Part shown: positions 24,750 to 34,042 of the stretch, in pieces
Layout of the letters: each line of letters begins with the position of its first letter
Numbering within the stretch: position 1 is the stretch's first letter
Assembly (NCBI RefSeq): GCF_017115085.1
Contig: NZ_JABXKJ010000242.1
Coordinates: forward strand, 1-64,000
DNA from: Nostoc sp. NMS7
GTDB lineage: Bacteria > Cyanobacteriota > Cyanobacteriia > Cyanobacteriales > Nostocaceae
Direction of reading: 5' to 3'
Length of the DNA stretch: 64,000 nt
Made by a program: the position numbers and the translations under genes
Notes under the pieces: model-generated
The model's database searches: none
What the model saw: only the letters and a program-made list of their open reading frames with translations
What the model was told of the DNA's origin: nothing

Positions 24750-26345
24750 ATGCCTTATACAATTCCTAACAACAGTTGCGTTGGATGTGACAACTGCCGC
24801 CCCCAATGTCCTACGGGTGCAATCAAAATAGAGGACAATGAATACTGGGTTGATCCTGGTCTTTGTAATAATTGTGAGGGCTATTATCCAGAGCCGCAAT
24901 GTGTAATCGCTTGTCCAACTAATTCTCCGATTCCTTGGCAGGCGAAAAAGGGGAGATGCAAAGTTGAACCGAGAGATGCTACTAGCTTAGACTTGTTTTC
25001 TAACGGCAAGAATAACCCATTTGCTTCAGCGATCGCAATTTGGGAAGCTTGTAATGTATTGGCGCAACGCACATCCCTACATTGGGAAACTGATGAAGAC
25101 GGCTATTTATGTTACAGCCGACAAGTCAACCAAGGTCGAGGTGCGATCGCCTTTCACATCCAAGATCCATTCAAAGTTAACGACAAGGCGACAGATTTGG
25201 CAGCAATTGAGGGGCTTGACATCAGAGCTGCTTGCATACATCTGATTTTTGCAGCTTATGCCACAGCCTTAGATCAACCTTGCGAACAAGAATTTGCGAT
25301 CGATGAACGACAAATCGAGAAATATTTGGGGATGGAAAAACGCAAAGATTTGAGCAAAGCTGCCAAGCTAGCTTTAATGAAAAATATCGTTCAGCAAGCT
25401 TGCTCACTGATTATCTCCATTGATTGGCCTCAACAAGGTCGAATTAACGGATTCTCTATTACAGGCAGCCGCTTATGGCACTTAGTAGATATTCAACACC
25501 ACTTTCAAGAAGACAATCTTGGATGCAAATATCTTATTGGGTTAACTTTTAAAGTAAAAGCAGGCTTATGGGCAAAATATTTCTTAAACAAACAAGCATG
25601 TAAAGAGCGAACCGCATTCTATCAATACGGCAGTCTTCCTAAAACGCTGTTAACCACAGTCATGAGTATTTGGCAGCAACATGAAGGCGCAGTCCGACTA
25701 ATGCTGTGGTTGCTGTTTAAAACCAAAATGGGCAAAGAACAACGCATCACCATTCCTACCTTGCTGCGTATTGCTTACGGTGAAGAAAAAGTTGCCCTTG
25801 CATCCAGACAACGGGAAGAACGCAAACGTCTGCTGCGAACTTTTGAAAGCGATTTGGAAATTCTCCATCATTATGGAATGAAACCACTTTTCGATCCAGT
25901 TACCTATCCATTAGAAATTCAACCTTTGTGGGCGAAATTAGTTGATCTTCCCGAAGATCCAGATGAAGCATTAGAATTTTGGACTAATGACGGTGGTGCT
26001 GAAACTCGCCTCACAGACACAGGTCCCCGTGGGAAGTGGAATCTGCTAATGAATGCGCGAATTTTGGCTTTTGAACTCCCACCAGAATGGGAACAGCAAA
26101 TCTCAGAATCGGAAAAAAAGAAAACAAGAACTGCTAAAGCCAAAAGAAAGCCTAAAACTACAAACGATTTACTAGGTGAACAGATTTTGCAAGCGCGAAA
26201 AAATTTGAATCTTTCTCAAAGAGAGTTGGCAAAACTCACAGGTAAAAGTCAAAGCTGGATTCGAGATATCGAAAATGGTCGTTTAAAAGCCAAATTAGAA
26301 GACCAAATACTGTTACGGAAAGTCTTAAATATGGCTTCATCTTAA
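24750..26345 (+). CDS. patB: PatB/CnfR, Fe-S transcriptional activator of nif genes
   Basis: 531 residues from the ATG at 24750 (MPYTIPNNSCVGCDNC); the frame is open 24 codons further upstream. An N-terminal ferredoxin-like domain carries two [4Fe-4S] motifs (C10, C13, C16, C20 and C39, C42, C51, C55). The middle is long and unclassified. The C-terminal domain (about 478-531) is a helix-turn-helix (LNLSQRELAKLTGKSQSWIR, then DIENGRLKAK). This matches PatB/CnfR, which activates nif genes under low O2 in cyanobacteria (established). The clusters probably sense O2. It is divergent from fdxB and the cox operon, which it may control (inference). Confidence 0.93.
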   Translation: MPYTIPNNSCVGCDNCRPQCPTGAIKIEDNEYWVDPGLCNNCEGYYPEPQCVIACPTNSPIPWQAKKGRCKVEPRDATSLDLFSNGKNNPFASAIAIWEACNVLAQRTSLHWETDEDGYLCYSRQVNQGRGAIAFHIQDPFKVNDKATDLAAIEGLDIRAACIHLIFAAYATALDQPCEQEFAIDERQIEKYLGMEKRKDLSKAAKLALMKNIVQQACSLIISIDWPQQGRINGFSITGSRLWHLVDIQHHFQEDNLGCKYLIGLTFKVKAGLWAKYFLNKQACKERTAFYQYGSLPKTLLTTVMSIWQQHEGAVRLMLWLLFKTKMGKEQRITIPTLLRIAYGEEKVALASRQREERKRLLRTFESDLEILHHYGMKPLFDPVTYPLEIQPLWAKLVDLPEDPDEALEFWTNDGGAETRLTDTGPRGKWNLLMNARILAFELPPEWEQQISESEKKKTRTAKAKRKPKTTNDLLGEQILQARKNLNLSQRELAKLTGKSQSWIRDIENGRLKAKLEDQILLRKVLNMASS

Positions 26346-26621
26346 TTTTGGATTTGGAATTTAGAACTTTAACGCAAAAGGGCGCAAAGGGAAGCGCAGA
26401 GGGGCGCAGAGATTTTATTACGAATTTATGCAATGTTGTACTAAATATAGCATTTCATTAATTCATAGCTAAATTTGGCAATACTTTGCGCTTCCCTTTG
26501 CGTGATGGCAGTCGCTACAACGGGGAGCCACTGCGGTGGACGGGTTCCCCGGCATAAAGCAAGTGGCGTGGGAACCCCCGCAACGCGCTGCCTCCCCTCT
26601 GCGTTTAAAAAATCTCCACTT
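26346..26621. repeat. Repeat cluster after patB
   Basis: Contains two inverted CTCTGCG-family copies (26371-26415 and 26484-26504), a GC-rich palindromic piece (GGGAGCCACTGCGGTGGACG, 26522-26541, then a GGGTTCCCC...GGGAACCCCC inverted pair), and another CCTCTGCGTTTAAA end at 26594. No gene. Confidence 0.7.
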
Positions 26622-27599
26622 TTATGTACTATAACTCATTACCTTACTAGAGGTAGGCCAGAGACTACCTACAGCATATTTAGTAACTACTAACTCTTGT
26701 GTAGCATTGCATGAACTCTTCAATTGTTGAGTCTTTGTTTCATCTTTCACAAGTTTAGCCTGATAAGTGTAGAGAGAACCAGAAGGCTTTTCAAAACTTA
26801 GTTCAGCGAGAATAGTATTATTGTCTAAACTTTGCTCCAAAATTTTGCCTGCAACTTTGTAGTTAAACCAATCCCATCCGTTCTGGAGGATTAGTTCTCT
26901 TTCCAAAATCTGAAGTGCAGCAGGCAGAATTCCCCAGCCTCGATAGACTTTATTTAAGCATTGAATATCACCAGTACGGTTCAGAATTGATCTGAATGAA
27001 TCTTGATCGAGAACACCATAATATCTTCCTTCTGGCAAGTCTATAACTGTTGGTGCAAACCGATGTCCTCCAAAGTGTGATGATTTCCAAATTCGCACAT
27101 TATCCAAGCATAAATCAGCAGTAGTCGCTGTTACTTTGAAGTAAAAGGGAGCGCCATATCTGGCACAACACTTATCATGGCTACCGTGGGTACACACTAA
27201 AATATCTCTAGTTGTACTAGTTTCCACCTCAAAATTAGCACTGATACCCGATAAACATTTTTGGACAACTGCTGCTACTTGCTCAATATTTCCTAGTTTA
27301 AACTCTTGCTTGCAGAAACCATTACTTAGTCCTTCTTTTCTTTGATAAATTAAAAGCGTAGTCTGGTTGACTTTGTGTGATAGATCATTAGCAATTAACA
27401 GGAATATAATTGGTAGTTTAGCACGCTTGACTTCTTGTACTAAAATCCTCAAATTCTCTGGCACCCACTTGGAACTAAAGGCTTCTGATGTCCAAGGTAG
27501 AGGACACTCAACTAAAATATAGGTTTGGTAATTGGTGGCACTACCAATAACATCTTCTCCTGCTTGCCGCGAATAGTCAGAACAAAAAACAGTATTCAT
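26622..27599 (-). CDS. Sucrase/ferredoxin-like family protein
   Basis: 325 residues. Signature motifs of the Suc/Fer-like (thioredoxin-fold [2Fe-2S]) family: CTHGSHDKCCARYG (residues about 137-150) and SSHFGGHRFAPTVIDLPEGR (about 181-200). An N-terminal Cys (FCSDYSRQAGEDVIGSA) is also typical. Family members bind a 2Fe-2S cluster; the cellular role is not well defined. It faces patB from the other side of the repeat cluster. The C-terminal residues (GSLWPTSSKVMSYST) border the repeat region. Confidence 0.85.
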   Translation of the reverse strand: MNTVFCSDYSRQAGEDVIGSATNYQTYILVECPLPWTSEAFSSKWVPENLRILVQEVKRAKLPIIFLLIANDLSHKVNQTTLLIYQRKEGLSNGFCKQEFKLGNIEQVAAVVQKCLSGISANFEVETSTTRDILVCTHGSHDKCCARYGAPFYFKVTATTADLCLDNVRIWKSSHFGGHRFAPTVIDLPEGRYYGVLDQDSFRSILNRTGDIQCLNKVYRGWGILPAALQILERELILQNGWDWFNYKVAGKILEQSLDNNTILAELSFEKPSGSLYTYQAKLVKDETKTQQLKSSCNATQELVVTKYAVGSLWPTSSKVMSYST

Positions 27600-28802
27600 C
27601 TAGCTATACTCATTAGCGTATTTTATGGACGAAAGGTATTAGAAACTACAATTGTGTTTTTAACTACAATATCCTTAATTCAAGGAGATAAAAAAGAACA
27701 ATATGTATTTCGCAGTTCAAACTAACTAGCCATTTTAGAACATCGTTTTTGATCAACCTCTTCCTCGTTAATAAATTCTCCCCAATAGAGATAAATAGTG
27801 TCAAGAGATATTTTTTCCTAGTAGTGGAATTAATTTTGTATCGAGTTTTATTGTTATCTAGTATTTCATAAATTTTCACTTGCTGAAACTCGGATTTTCT
27901 GAAGTTGTTTTTTTTGGCAAAATCAAATATATTAAACTTTGTGCGTAGATGCATACTACTAGGTCGAAGCTAGCTACACCCAGCGCGTTGCCCTGAGCTT
28001 GCCGAAGGGTCTGGTAGAGAAGCAGCTTGTTGTCAGACATCGCTTGGAGAGTAACAGGCGATTAACTTGCTGGCAATGTCGATGTCGCTGATATTACAAT
28101 TAAAAATATTACTAGCAGCAAGATACTTATTTAAAGTTTTCCTAAAATTATCTACATAACTAGTTACAAATCCTATTTTTATAGATAAAGATATAATCCT
28201 GTGTCGTTATTCTGAGGAATATATTCCTCAAGGTAGATGCGTCAACATTTAACCAACAGTATAAGCTTGCCAAAGCCTATACTGTTTTAAGACTTATTCC
28301 ACACTATTTGCTTTTAATGTATCTATGGATATCTAAATCATATTGCAAATTATTCTCAATTATCTAAGAATAAATAAAAATAATTAAATCAGGGGTAAAT
28401 GCTTTACTGCCCCTTAGTCCATGCGGGATAAGTTAATGATCAAAACTAGTGACTAATTATTAACAGCGTCACTGACATCAACATTAACAAACCTGATATT
28501 TAGCTTTTTACCTAATCTAACTTTCTGAACCTCATGTCAGAGTTTGATCATAGGCATCTGCCTTGACTGTAGCTGAAGTCAATAATAAATGCAAGTATTT
28601 GATAATCTTTATTAATCCTTTACAATTTATAACTTTCAGGAGGTTGGTTAAATCAAGGTTAACCGCATTTTATAATGGAGACAACTGACTCTAACAAGCA
28701 TTGATACTTTGAATATAATAGATAAAGTTTTGTAATTGTGACAAATTGTTGTCAGTAGGGTAGCAGAGCTGTGTGCGCCTACTAATCCAAATATCTGTGG
28801 CT
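27600..28802. other. Long intergenic region with repeat fragments and a candidate small RNA
   Basis: About 1.2 kb. 27961-28050 is a mosaic of Nostoc repeat words (CCCTGAGCTTGCCGAAGGG, GCTTGTTGTCAGACATCGC). 28192-28289 has promoter- and terminator-like signals (listed separately). A GGGGTAAA...TTTAC-TG-CCCC hairpin lies at 28393-28415. A minus-strand frame at 27664-27954 has unusual Lys/Asn/Ile-rich composition and is not accepted as a gene. Confidence 0.5.
28203..28289 (+). ncRNA. Candidate small RNA (about 85 nt)
   Basis: A TATAAT box at 28192-28197 is followed by an 18-nt perfect palindrome (TGAGGAATATATTCCTCA, 28213-28230). A terminator-like stem comes next: AACAGTATA (28255-28263) with TATACTGTT (28278-28286), plus an inner GCTT/AAGC, ending in TT. 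The spacing fits a short stand-alone transcript. No -35 box is clear and no known family was recognised. Confidence 0.3.
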
Positions 28803-29573
28803 ATGGCGATCGCATATTTCTATTTCCATGCAGAATTGAATTATTTTTTACCACGACATCATCAGCAGGTAAGAATCTCTCATTTTTTTGAGGAGAAAGC
28901 CTCAATTAAGGACATAATTCAGTCGTTGGGTGTGCCTCATCCAGAAGTTGATTTGCTCAATGTGAATGGTGAATATGTAAATTTTTCTTACATTGTTTCG
29001 GATGGAGATACTATTAATGTTTATCCAATTTCAGCTAGGAGTGTTATTATACCAAGCGTTTCTGTTCTCCGAAAACCGCTTAGTATTATCCGCTTTGTTT
29101 TAGATATTCATTTGGGCAAGCTAGCGACATCTCTACGACTTTTAGGTTTTGATACTTTATACCGCAATGACTACGAGGATGAGAAATTAGCCCAAATATC
29201 CTCCAATCAAGCGCGGATTCTCTTGACTCGTGATAAAGGTCTACTGATGCGTAGTTTGGTAACGCATGGGTATTACGTTAGAAACACTAACCCTCAACAA
29301 CAAATCATAGAAGTACTGCAACGATTTGACTTATTTCAATTAATCTCACCATTTAAACGGTGTTTGCGTTGCAATGGATTATTAGAACCTGTAGATAAGC
29401 AATCCATCATTGATCAAGTGCCAGAAAAGGTGCGATGCCTACGGCGGCAAGCTACGCAGATTGATCAATTCCAGCGTTGTCCAGACTGCGATCGCATTTA
29501 TTGGAAAGGTTCGCATTATGAACGATTACAACAGTTTATTGATGGAGTAGTTAACTCACAAACAGATGAGTAA
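28803..29573 (+). CDS. Mut7-C RNase domain protein with N-terminal ubiquitin-like domain
   Basis: 256 residues from the ATG at 28803. The frame is open to a GTG at 28773, but MAIAYFYFHAELN is the likely N-terminus. Residues 1-80 look like the Mut7-C ubiquitin-like domain (VNGEYVNFSYIVSDGDTINV). The rest is the Mut7-C/DUF82 PIN-like RNase domain (FVLDIHLGKLATSLRLLGFD, RILLTRDKGLL) with a C-terminal zinc ribbon (CLRC and CPDC). Residues about 211-219 (CLRRQATQ) are encoded by a dispersed repeat inserted in frame just before the second zinc knuckle. The function is presumed to be RNA cleavage. Confidence 0.85.
   Translation: MAIAYFYFHAELNYFLPRHHQQVRISHFFEEKASIKDIIQSLGVPHPEVDLLNVNGEYVNFSYIVSDGDTINVYPISARSVIIPSVSVLRKPLSIIRFVLDIHLGKLATSLRLLGFDTLYRNDYEDEKLAQISSNQARILLTRDKGLLMRSLVTHGYYVRNTNPQQQIIEVLQRFDLFQLISPFKRCLRCNGLLEPVDKQSIIDQVPEKVRCLRRQATQIDQFQRCPDCDRIYWKGSHYERLQQFIDGVVNSQTDE
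29432..29459. repeat. Dispersed repeat inserted in frame in the Mut7-C gene
   Basis: GCGATGCCTACGGCGGCAAG followed by CTACGCA. The same words occur in intergenic mosaics at about 583-600 and 43697-43730. In this gene the repeat replaces or extends the stretch between EKVR and FQRCPDC. Confidence 0.75.
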
Positions 29574-29622
29574 GTTAGGAATAAGAATTAAATAACATCC
29601 AATTTACCTCACCCTCAATCCC

Positions 29623-29641
29623 TCTCCTTATAAAGGAGAGG
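29623..29641. repeat. CTCTCC palindromic repeat
   Basis: CTCTCCTTATAAAGGAGAG forms a hairpin 50 nt after the Mut7-C gene; it may end its transcript. Confidence 0.5.
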
Positions 29642-29706
29642 GAAGCTAGAGACAGGATGAAGTTTTCCATTTTATTTAATCTACGTTCCTTAGTAATGAT
29701 AATTAT

Positions 29707-29928
29707 TTATCCACCTGAAAGATTGGCGCTAACTATTGGACTATCCCCAATTTTTGGATCTTCATTTTCGCCATTGAAATCATCAGGAGTGGGGTTTTGC
29801 TTCCTCTGTCCACTAACTTCTTCAGGTTCAATGGGATCTGCCTCTTGAGCTTTATCGATATCAATAGACTCAGGAGGTTCTTTAGCGTGAGATAAATCAA
29901 TAAGTGGTTTTGGTTGCTCGGTAGTCAT
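29707..29928 (-). CDS. Small acidic hypothetical protein
   Basis: 73 residues, strongly acidic and proline-rich (KEPPESIDIDKAQEADPIEP, PTPDDFNGENEDPKIGD), probably unstructured. No hydrophobic segment and no known motif. The ATG is preceded by an AT-rich region without a strong SD. Convergent with the Mut7-C gene. Possibly a real cyanobacterial small protein, but not certain. Confidence 0.45.
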   Translation of the reverse strand: MTTEQPKPLIDLSHAKEPPESIDIDKAQEADPIEPEEVSGQRKQNPTPDDFNGENEDPKIGDSPIVSANLSGG

Positions 29929-30039
29929 AAGTTGCTAAATCATCTAGTTTTCTCTAGTGTTAAATGTATCTTGATCGCAAACATCTTTCCTGAGAGAGAA
30001 ACCTTGCCTTGTGATGGTATAAAAGGAGCATAAAAGACT

Positions 30040-31005
30040 GTGGCATTTATCCTAGCTCTCGATTTTGGCGGAACTAAACTGGCGGCGGCAACTGTAAATA
30101 TTGGTTCTAGAAAGTGGTTGGGTTATGAACGTCGTCTCTCGCCAGGGAGTGCAGATGCTAAAACTGATTTGGAAATTATGCGATCGCTTATTTACTCGCT
30201 GCTGCAAGATACAAAACCTGCTGCGATCGGTGTCAGCTTTGGGGGACCAGTGGACGCTTCCACGGGGACGGTGCGACTATCTCATCATGTCGCCGGATGG
30301 GAAAATATTCCCCTCAAAGGTTTGTTGGAGAAGGAGTTTGGTGTTCCTGTTGGTGTAGATAATGATGCTAACGTTGCTGCTTTGGGTGAACATCGTTTTG
30401 GTGCCGGTCAGGGATACGATAGCCTGTTTTACATAACTGTTAGCACTGGCGTCGGTGGTGGTTGGATACTCAACGGTAAGCCTTGGCGGGGTGCTGGTGG
30501 GATGGCTGGCGAAATTGGACACATGGTTGTCGATCCTGCTGGACCAGTTTGTTTATGTGGTAAGCGGGGATGTGTGGAACGTTTGGCGTCGGGGCCTTAT
30601 ATGGCACAAAATCTTAGGGAAATTTTGGAAAAGATACCGCCAAGACGCGGAGGACTCAGAGATGGAGAGGTTTTAAGGCATTTGGTGGGGGATAATTTAG
30701 AGTTGCTAACGGGACAGCTGGTAAGTGAAGCTGCGGCGGCTGGTGATGATTTGGCTAAGGAAGTTTTGCACAAGGCTGCTTGGGCGCTGGGTGTGGGTAT
30801 TGGCAATGTGGCGAACTTGATGAATCCGCAGCGCTTTGTATTAGGAGGTGGTGTGATGAAGGCGGGGGAGGATTTTTGGCGGGTTGTGCGTCAGGTGGCG
30901 CGGGACACGGCTTTGCCGGAAGTTGATTTTGAAATTGTGCCGGCGGTGCTGGGTGATGATGCGCCGTTGTGGGGGGCGGTGGCGATCGCTTCTATGTTAG
31001 TTTGA
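30040..31005 (+). CDS. ROK-family sugar kinase (glucokinase type)
   Basis: 321 residues with a GTG start and a strong SD (AAAGGAG). ROK landmarks: ALDFGGTKLAAA (phosphate loop), VDNDANVAALGEHRFGAG (catalytic Asp), GEIGHMVVD with CLCGKRGCVERLASG (zinc-binding ROK signature) and GNVANLMNPQRFVLGGGV. It phosphorylates glucose or a related sugar with ATP. The 3' end overlaps a truncated Uma2 remnant on the other strand by 9 nt. No operon partner. Confidence 0.88.
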   Translation: MAFILALDFGGTKLAAATVNIGSRKWLGYERRLSPGSADAKTDLEIMRSLIYSLLQDTKPAAIGVSFGGPVDASTGTVRLSHHVAGWENIPLKGLLEKEFGVPVGVDNDANVAALGEHRFGAGQGYDSLFYITVSTGVGGGWILNGKPWRGAGGMAGEIGHMVVDPAGPVCLCGKRGCVERLASGPYMAQNLREILEKIPPRRGGLRDGEVLRHLVGDNLELLTGQLVSEAAAAGDDLAKEVLHKAAWALGVGIGNVANLMNPQRFVLGGGVMKAGEDFWRVVRQVARDTALPEVDFEIVPAVLGDDAPLWGAVAIASMLV

Positions 31006-31110
31006 TATTTGCTTTGAGGGAATTATTTTGAACTTTTCCCAACTTAACCCAGGTCGAAAGAAGCGTTGTTCTTCTGGTAAGTTAACAGCATTTTCTAACG
31101 TTTGAGTCAT
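30997..31110 (-). pseudogene. N-terminal remnant of an Uma2-type protein
   Basis: An ATG at 31110 opens a 37-codon frame. Its sequence (MTQTLENAVNLPEEQRFF, then RPGLSWEKFKII) resembles the N-terminus of one subgroup of Uma2 (DUF820) proteins, which are normally about 190-230 residues. It stops right after KFKII, where it runs into the ROK kinase gene. The rest of the gene is absent. Based on memory of the family; moderate certainty. Confidence 0.4.
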
Positions 31111-31162
31111 AATATTTTTTACTCTCCCAGTTAGTAGTCACGAAATTTATCTCATTTCCATC

Positions 31163-32272
31163 TTAAGTCAAAACCAAATTATCTCGGTGAATTACGGTTT
31201 CCGCACCGGCATAACCTAAAATTGTCGGAATTTCCCGCGAATGGAACCCGCGAATCTTTTGCAGTTGATCGCTGTTGTAATTCACAAGTCCTCTAGCAAT
31301 TTCGTTCCCGTTGGTGTCACACAATTGCACGGCATCCTGGGTATCAAACTCTCCTTCTAATGTCTTAATTCCAGCCGCTAATAAGGATTTTCCCGCTAGA
31401 GAAATTGCCGCGATCGCACCTTCATCTAAATACAATTTTCCCGCAGGTACAAGTCCGTAAGCTATCCAACGTTTACGCGCCGAAGTTGGTTCAGGTTGCG
31501 GTTCAAAATGCGTTCCAATAAGTTCACCTTGGATAATTTTTTCGATATTCCGGGGAAATCGCCCTTGAGTAATTACGGTACGCACTCCAGCCGCGATCGC
31601 AATTCTCGCAGCCGAAATTTTTGTCACCATACCACCAGTACCCCACTGAGAACCTTGGGAACCTGTTTGTATTTGTAATTCTGTTAATTCCTTAATGCTA
31701 CTAACTAGAGCGATCGGTCGCGCATCTGGTACGGAACGCGGATCAGCTGAGTACAACCGATCGACATCGGTAAGCAAAAATAGCCAATCTGCTTCTACGA
31801 GGCTGGCAACCAATGCCGAAAGGGTATCATTATCACCAAATTTTAGTTCGTCTATTGCTACGGTATCATTTTCATTAACTATGGGGATCACTCCCAGTCT
31901 CAGTAGTTCCTGAAAAGTGTTGTAGACGTTCAGATAGCGGCTGCGCTGTACTAAGTCGCTGCGAGTCAATAATACTTGGGCGATCGCCTGTTGAAGAGTA
32001 CTAAATAAATCATCGTATATACGGATTAACCTGCCTTGCCCAACTGCTGCTACAGCCTGTTTCAGTGCGATCGCCTTGGGACGTTCAGTTAAGCCCAATC
32101 GCGCACAACCCACCCCCACAGCACCAGAAGAAACCAAAATCACCCGATGTCCTTGGCGTCTTAAATGGCAGAGTGTTTCCGCCAAGGTAGCGATCGTAGA
32201 AAGTGCTAATTGTCCTGTTTCTGGTTGGGTTAGGCTAGAAGTGCCGATTTTGACAACAATTGTTAGTGGCAT
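31163..32272 (-). CDS. proB: Glutamate 5-kinase
   Basis: 369 residues. First step of proline synthesis, phosphorylating glutamate with ATP. Amino-acid kinase domain: [10 protein letters not shown] at the N-terminus, [36 protein letters not shown], and [17 protein letters not shown]-terminal PUA domain (about 275-365) contains [20 protein letters not shown]. The length is typical of two-domain ProB. It is downstream of the YqeG gene on the same strand, with a repeat/hairpin region between them. Confidence 0.96.
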   Translation of the reverse strand: MPLTIVVKIGTSSLTQPETGQLALSTIATLAETLCHLRRQGHRVILVSSGAVGVGCARLGLTERPKAIALKQAVAAVGQGRLIRIYDDLFSTLQQAIAQVLLTRSDLVQRSRYLNVYNTFQELLRLGVIPIVNENDTVAIDELKFGDNDTLSALVASLVEADWLFLLTDVDRLYSADPRSVPDARPIALVSSIKELTELQIQTGSQGSQWGTGGMVTKISAARIAIAAGVRTVITQGRFPRNIEKIIQGELIGTHFEPQPEPTSARKRWIAYGLVPAGKLYLDEGAIAAISLAGKSLLAAGIKTLEGEFDTQDAVQLCDTNGNEIARGLVNYNSDQLQKIRGFHSREIPTILGYAGAETVIHRDNLVLT

Positions 32273-32280
32273 TTAAATAG

Positions 32281-32419
32281 TGAGGAGTTAGGAGTTAGGA
32301 GTTAGGAGTTGAATTTAATTCATAACTCATAACCCTTCGACAAGCTCAGGGCATCGCTTCTAACTCCTAACTCAAATTGTAAAGCGCCAATCCTTCTATA
32401 GTGAAGGCTGACGCTTTAC
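32281..32419. repeat. GGAGTTA heptamer array and hairpin between yqeG and proB
   Basis: Four GGAGTTA heptamers (32284-32310) and an inverted set TAACTCC (32362-32372) surround a repeat piece (CCCTTCGACAAGCTCAGGGC, 32333-32352). At 32379-32419, GTAAAGCG pairs with CGCTTTAC around an inner CCTTC/GAAGG, giving a strong hairpin that may end the yqeG transcript. Confidence 0.65.
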
Positions 32420-32553
32420 GGGTGTATATTTACTTAGTATGGGTTAGGGTCTTTTTTGGCTGATCCCATCTTATTAATACTTATGATCCCCGATTTTTGG
32501 CTGACAATAAGATTCCTTAATCATTTCTTTAGATTTACTTTCCTGACGATTTC

Positions 32554-33099
32554 TCAAGTTTTGTGAATCTTAGTTTTCTTGGGAGTAATAGAGGCTCCTA
32601 AGATTTCTGATATCCAAACTTCAAAGTTGCGTACTGGATGAGAGCGCAGAGCTGCATCTGCATGAACAATCGGTTCAACTAAAATCGTAAACATCCCCAG
32701 GCGATTACCTGCTAAAACATCGGTAAACAAGCGATCGCCTACCATCCCCACTTGATGCACTGGTAGATCCATTCCCCTAAGTGCAGCCCTAATTTTGCGT
32801 CGGGAAGGCTTGGCTGCACCCAAATAGTAAGGTAGATTGAGCGATCGCGCAATTCCACCAATTCGCACTTCACTCAGGTTATTACTCACCAAGCACAATC
32901 TAGTACAGGTGCGAATTTGCTCCACCCACTGCCGTAATTCTGGGGAAGCCATCCCGACTGTAAAAGGTACTAAAGTTTCATCTACATCCAATACCAGCCC
33001 TTTAAGCCCGTATTTTTGGATAATATCTGGTGTTAGGTTCAACACTGAACCCTCTAAAATCAAGTCAGGCTGTAAAAGATTGTTCCAAGTCATAGTCAA
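32554..33099 (-). CDS. YqeG family HAD-IIIA phosphatase
   Basis: 181 residues. HAD motif I is LVLDVDETLVPF (DxDxT); motif II is LCLVSNN; the Lys is in AAKPSRRK; motif III is VGMVGDRLFTDVLAGN. Relatives act as phosphatidylglycerophosphate phosphatase in plants and probably in cyanobacteria, the last step of PG synthesis (family knowledge). No TM segment. It lies within a minus-strand housekeeping block. Confidence 0.88.
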   Translation of the reverse strand: MTMTWNNLLQPDLILEGSVLNLTPDIIQKYGLKGLVLDVDETLVPFTVGMASPELRQWVEQIRTCTRLCLVSNNLSEVRIGGIARSLNLPYYLGAAKPSRRKIRAALRGMDLPVHQVGMVGDRLFTDVLAGNRLGMFTILVEPIVHADAALRSHPVRNFEVWISEILGASITPKKTKIHKT

Positions 33100-33146
33100 C
33101 AGTCAAATGTAGATAGGTCAAACAAATGAGCATAACCTAATATAGT

Positions 33147-33773
33147 TTAGTTAGTCGAACTCCATCCTGGGATATCTCCCTGAACACTTTGAGATAAAAT
33201 TCCTAAAATCTTATCTATTTCTTTGATGTAATAATTACTTAAATCAATAAATATATCGTTTTCTTCTAACTTCAAAAACTTCCAAATATCCCCCGTTGTT
33301 ACCGCGCCGTAAATTATCCTAATTTCATTTCCTTCTTGTTGATTAAACAATTGTGCTGCCAACATTGCGGCTGCACATTGACCTAATCCACCTTTAATAT
33401 TTTCATTTTTGGCTTCAATAATAACCACCACAGGCACATTAATTGTTAGTTGCTCTTTAGAACGACTGATGATAAAGTCACAATAGCCATTCAGTCCGTT
33501 TTCTGCATCTACATTAAAGTCTGTTCCCGAAAATAAACTAATTGGATAATTAGCCCTGCGTCTTACCTCCAACAATATCGGAGTAATAATCATTTCCGAA
33601 CGAGCTTTTTCAGTATTAATTGCTAAAGCCAGTTCTGTAGTTTCTTCTAAAGAATTTTTGAGTTTCTCACTTGCCTGTAAAGGTTCTATGTCGGCACATA
33701 AATCAGTTTCTTCATCAATGCGGATGCTGAATGACTTTTTAAATTTACTTAATGTAAAGTCACTATAAGCCAT
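33147..33773 (-). CDS. PD-(D/E)XK nuclease-like hypothetical protein
   Basis: 208 residues from the ATG at 33773, chosen because GAGGTG lies 7 nt upstream; an in-frame GTG three codons earlier lacks this. The core GYCDFIISRSK (D99) plus VVIIEAKNE (E120, K122) and GLGQCAAAMLAAQLFN (Q132) fits a PD-(D/E)XK nuclease fold, as seen in many cyanobacterial hypothetical proteins. The role is unknown. It is inserted between two widely conserved genes (DUF3727 and yqeG). Confidence 0.65.
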   Translation of the reverse strand: MAYSDFTLSKFKKSFSIRIDEETDLCADIEPLQASEKLKNSLEETTELALAINTEKARSEMIITPILLEVRRRANYPISLFSGTDFNVDAENGLNGYCDFIISRSKEQLTINVPVVVIIEAKNENIKGGLGQCAAAMLAAQLFNQQEGNEIRIIYGAVTTGDIWKFLKLEENDIFIDLSNYYIKEIDKILGILSQSVQGDIPGWSSTN

Positions 33774-34042
33774 TTTCAGCACCTCATAGTAATTTTGGAT
33801 TTTAGATTTGTCGTGAACTTTCAGTCGAACGATTTTGGATTTTGAATTTTAGATTGAAAATCTTTACCAAAGTCTTTTTTTCCGAATCTCAAACAATATT
33901 AATAGTCCCAATTTAGTGTCAATGTTTCATTGCTTCCACATTTAATGGGACATGGCAAAAGGTTTAAGTAGATTGTGATTACATTGAAAAATTCCCAATT
34001 AAAAAATTCAAAATGAAAATGTTACATTTTGAATTTTTAATC

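Noticed and set aside
27664-27954. 96-codon minus-strand frame
   Set aside because: Lys/Asn/Ile-rich composition of AT-rich spacer, no SD, no recognisable domain.
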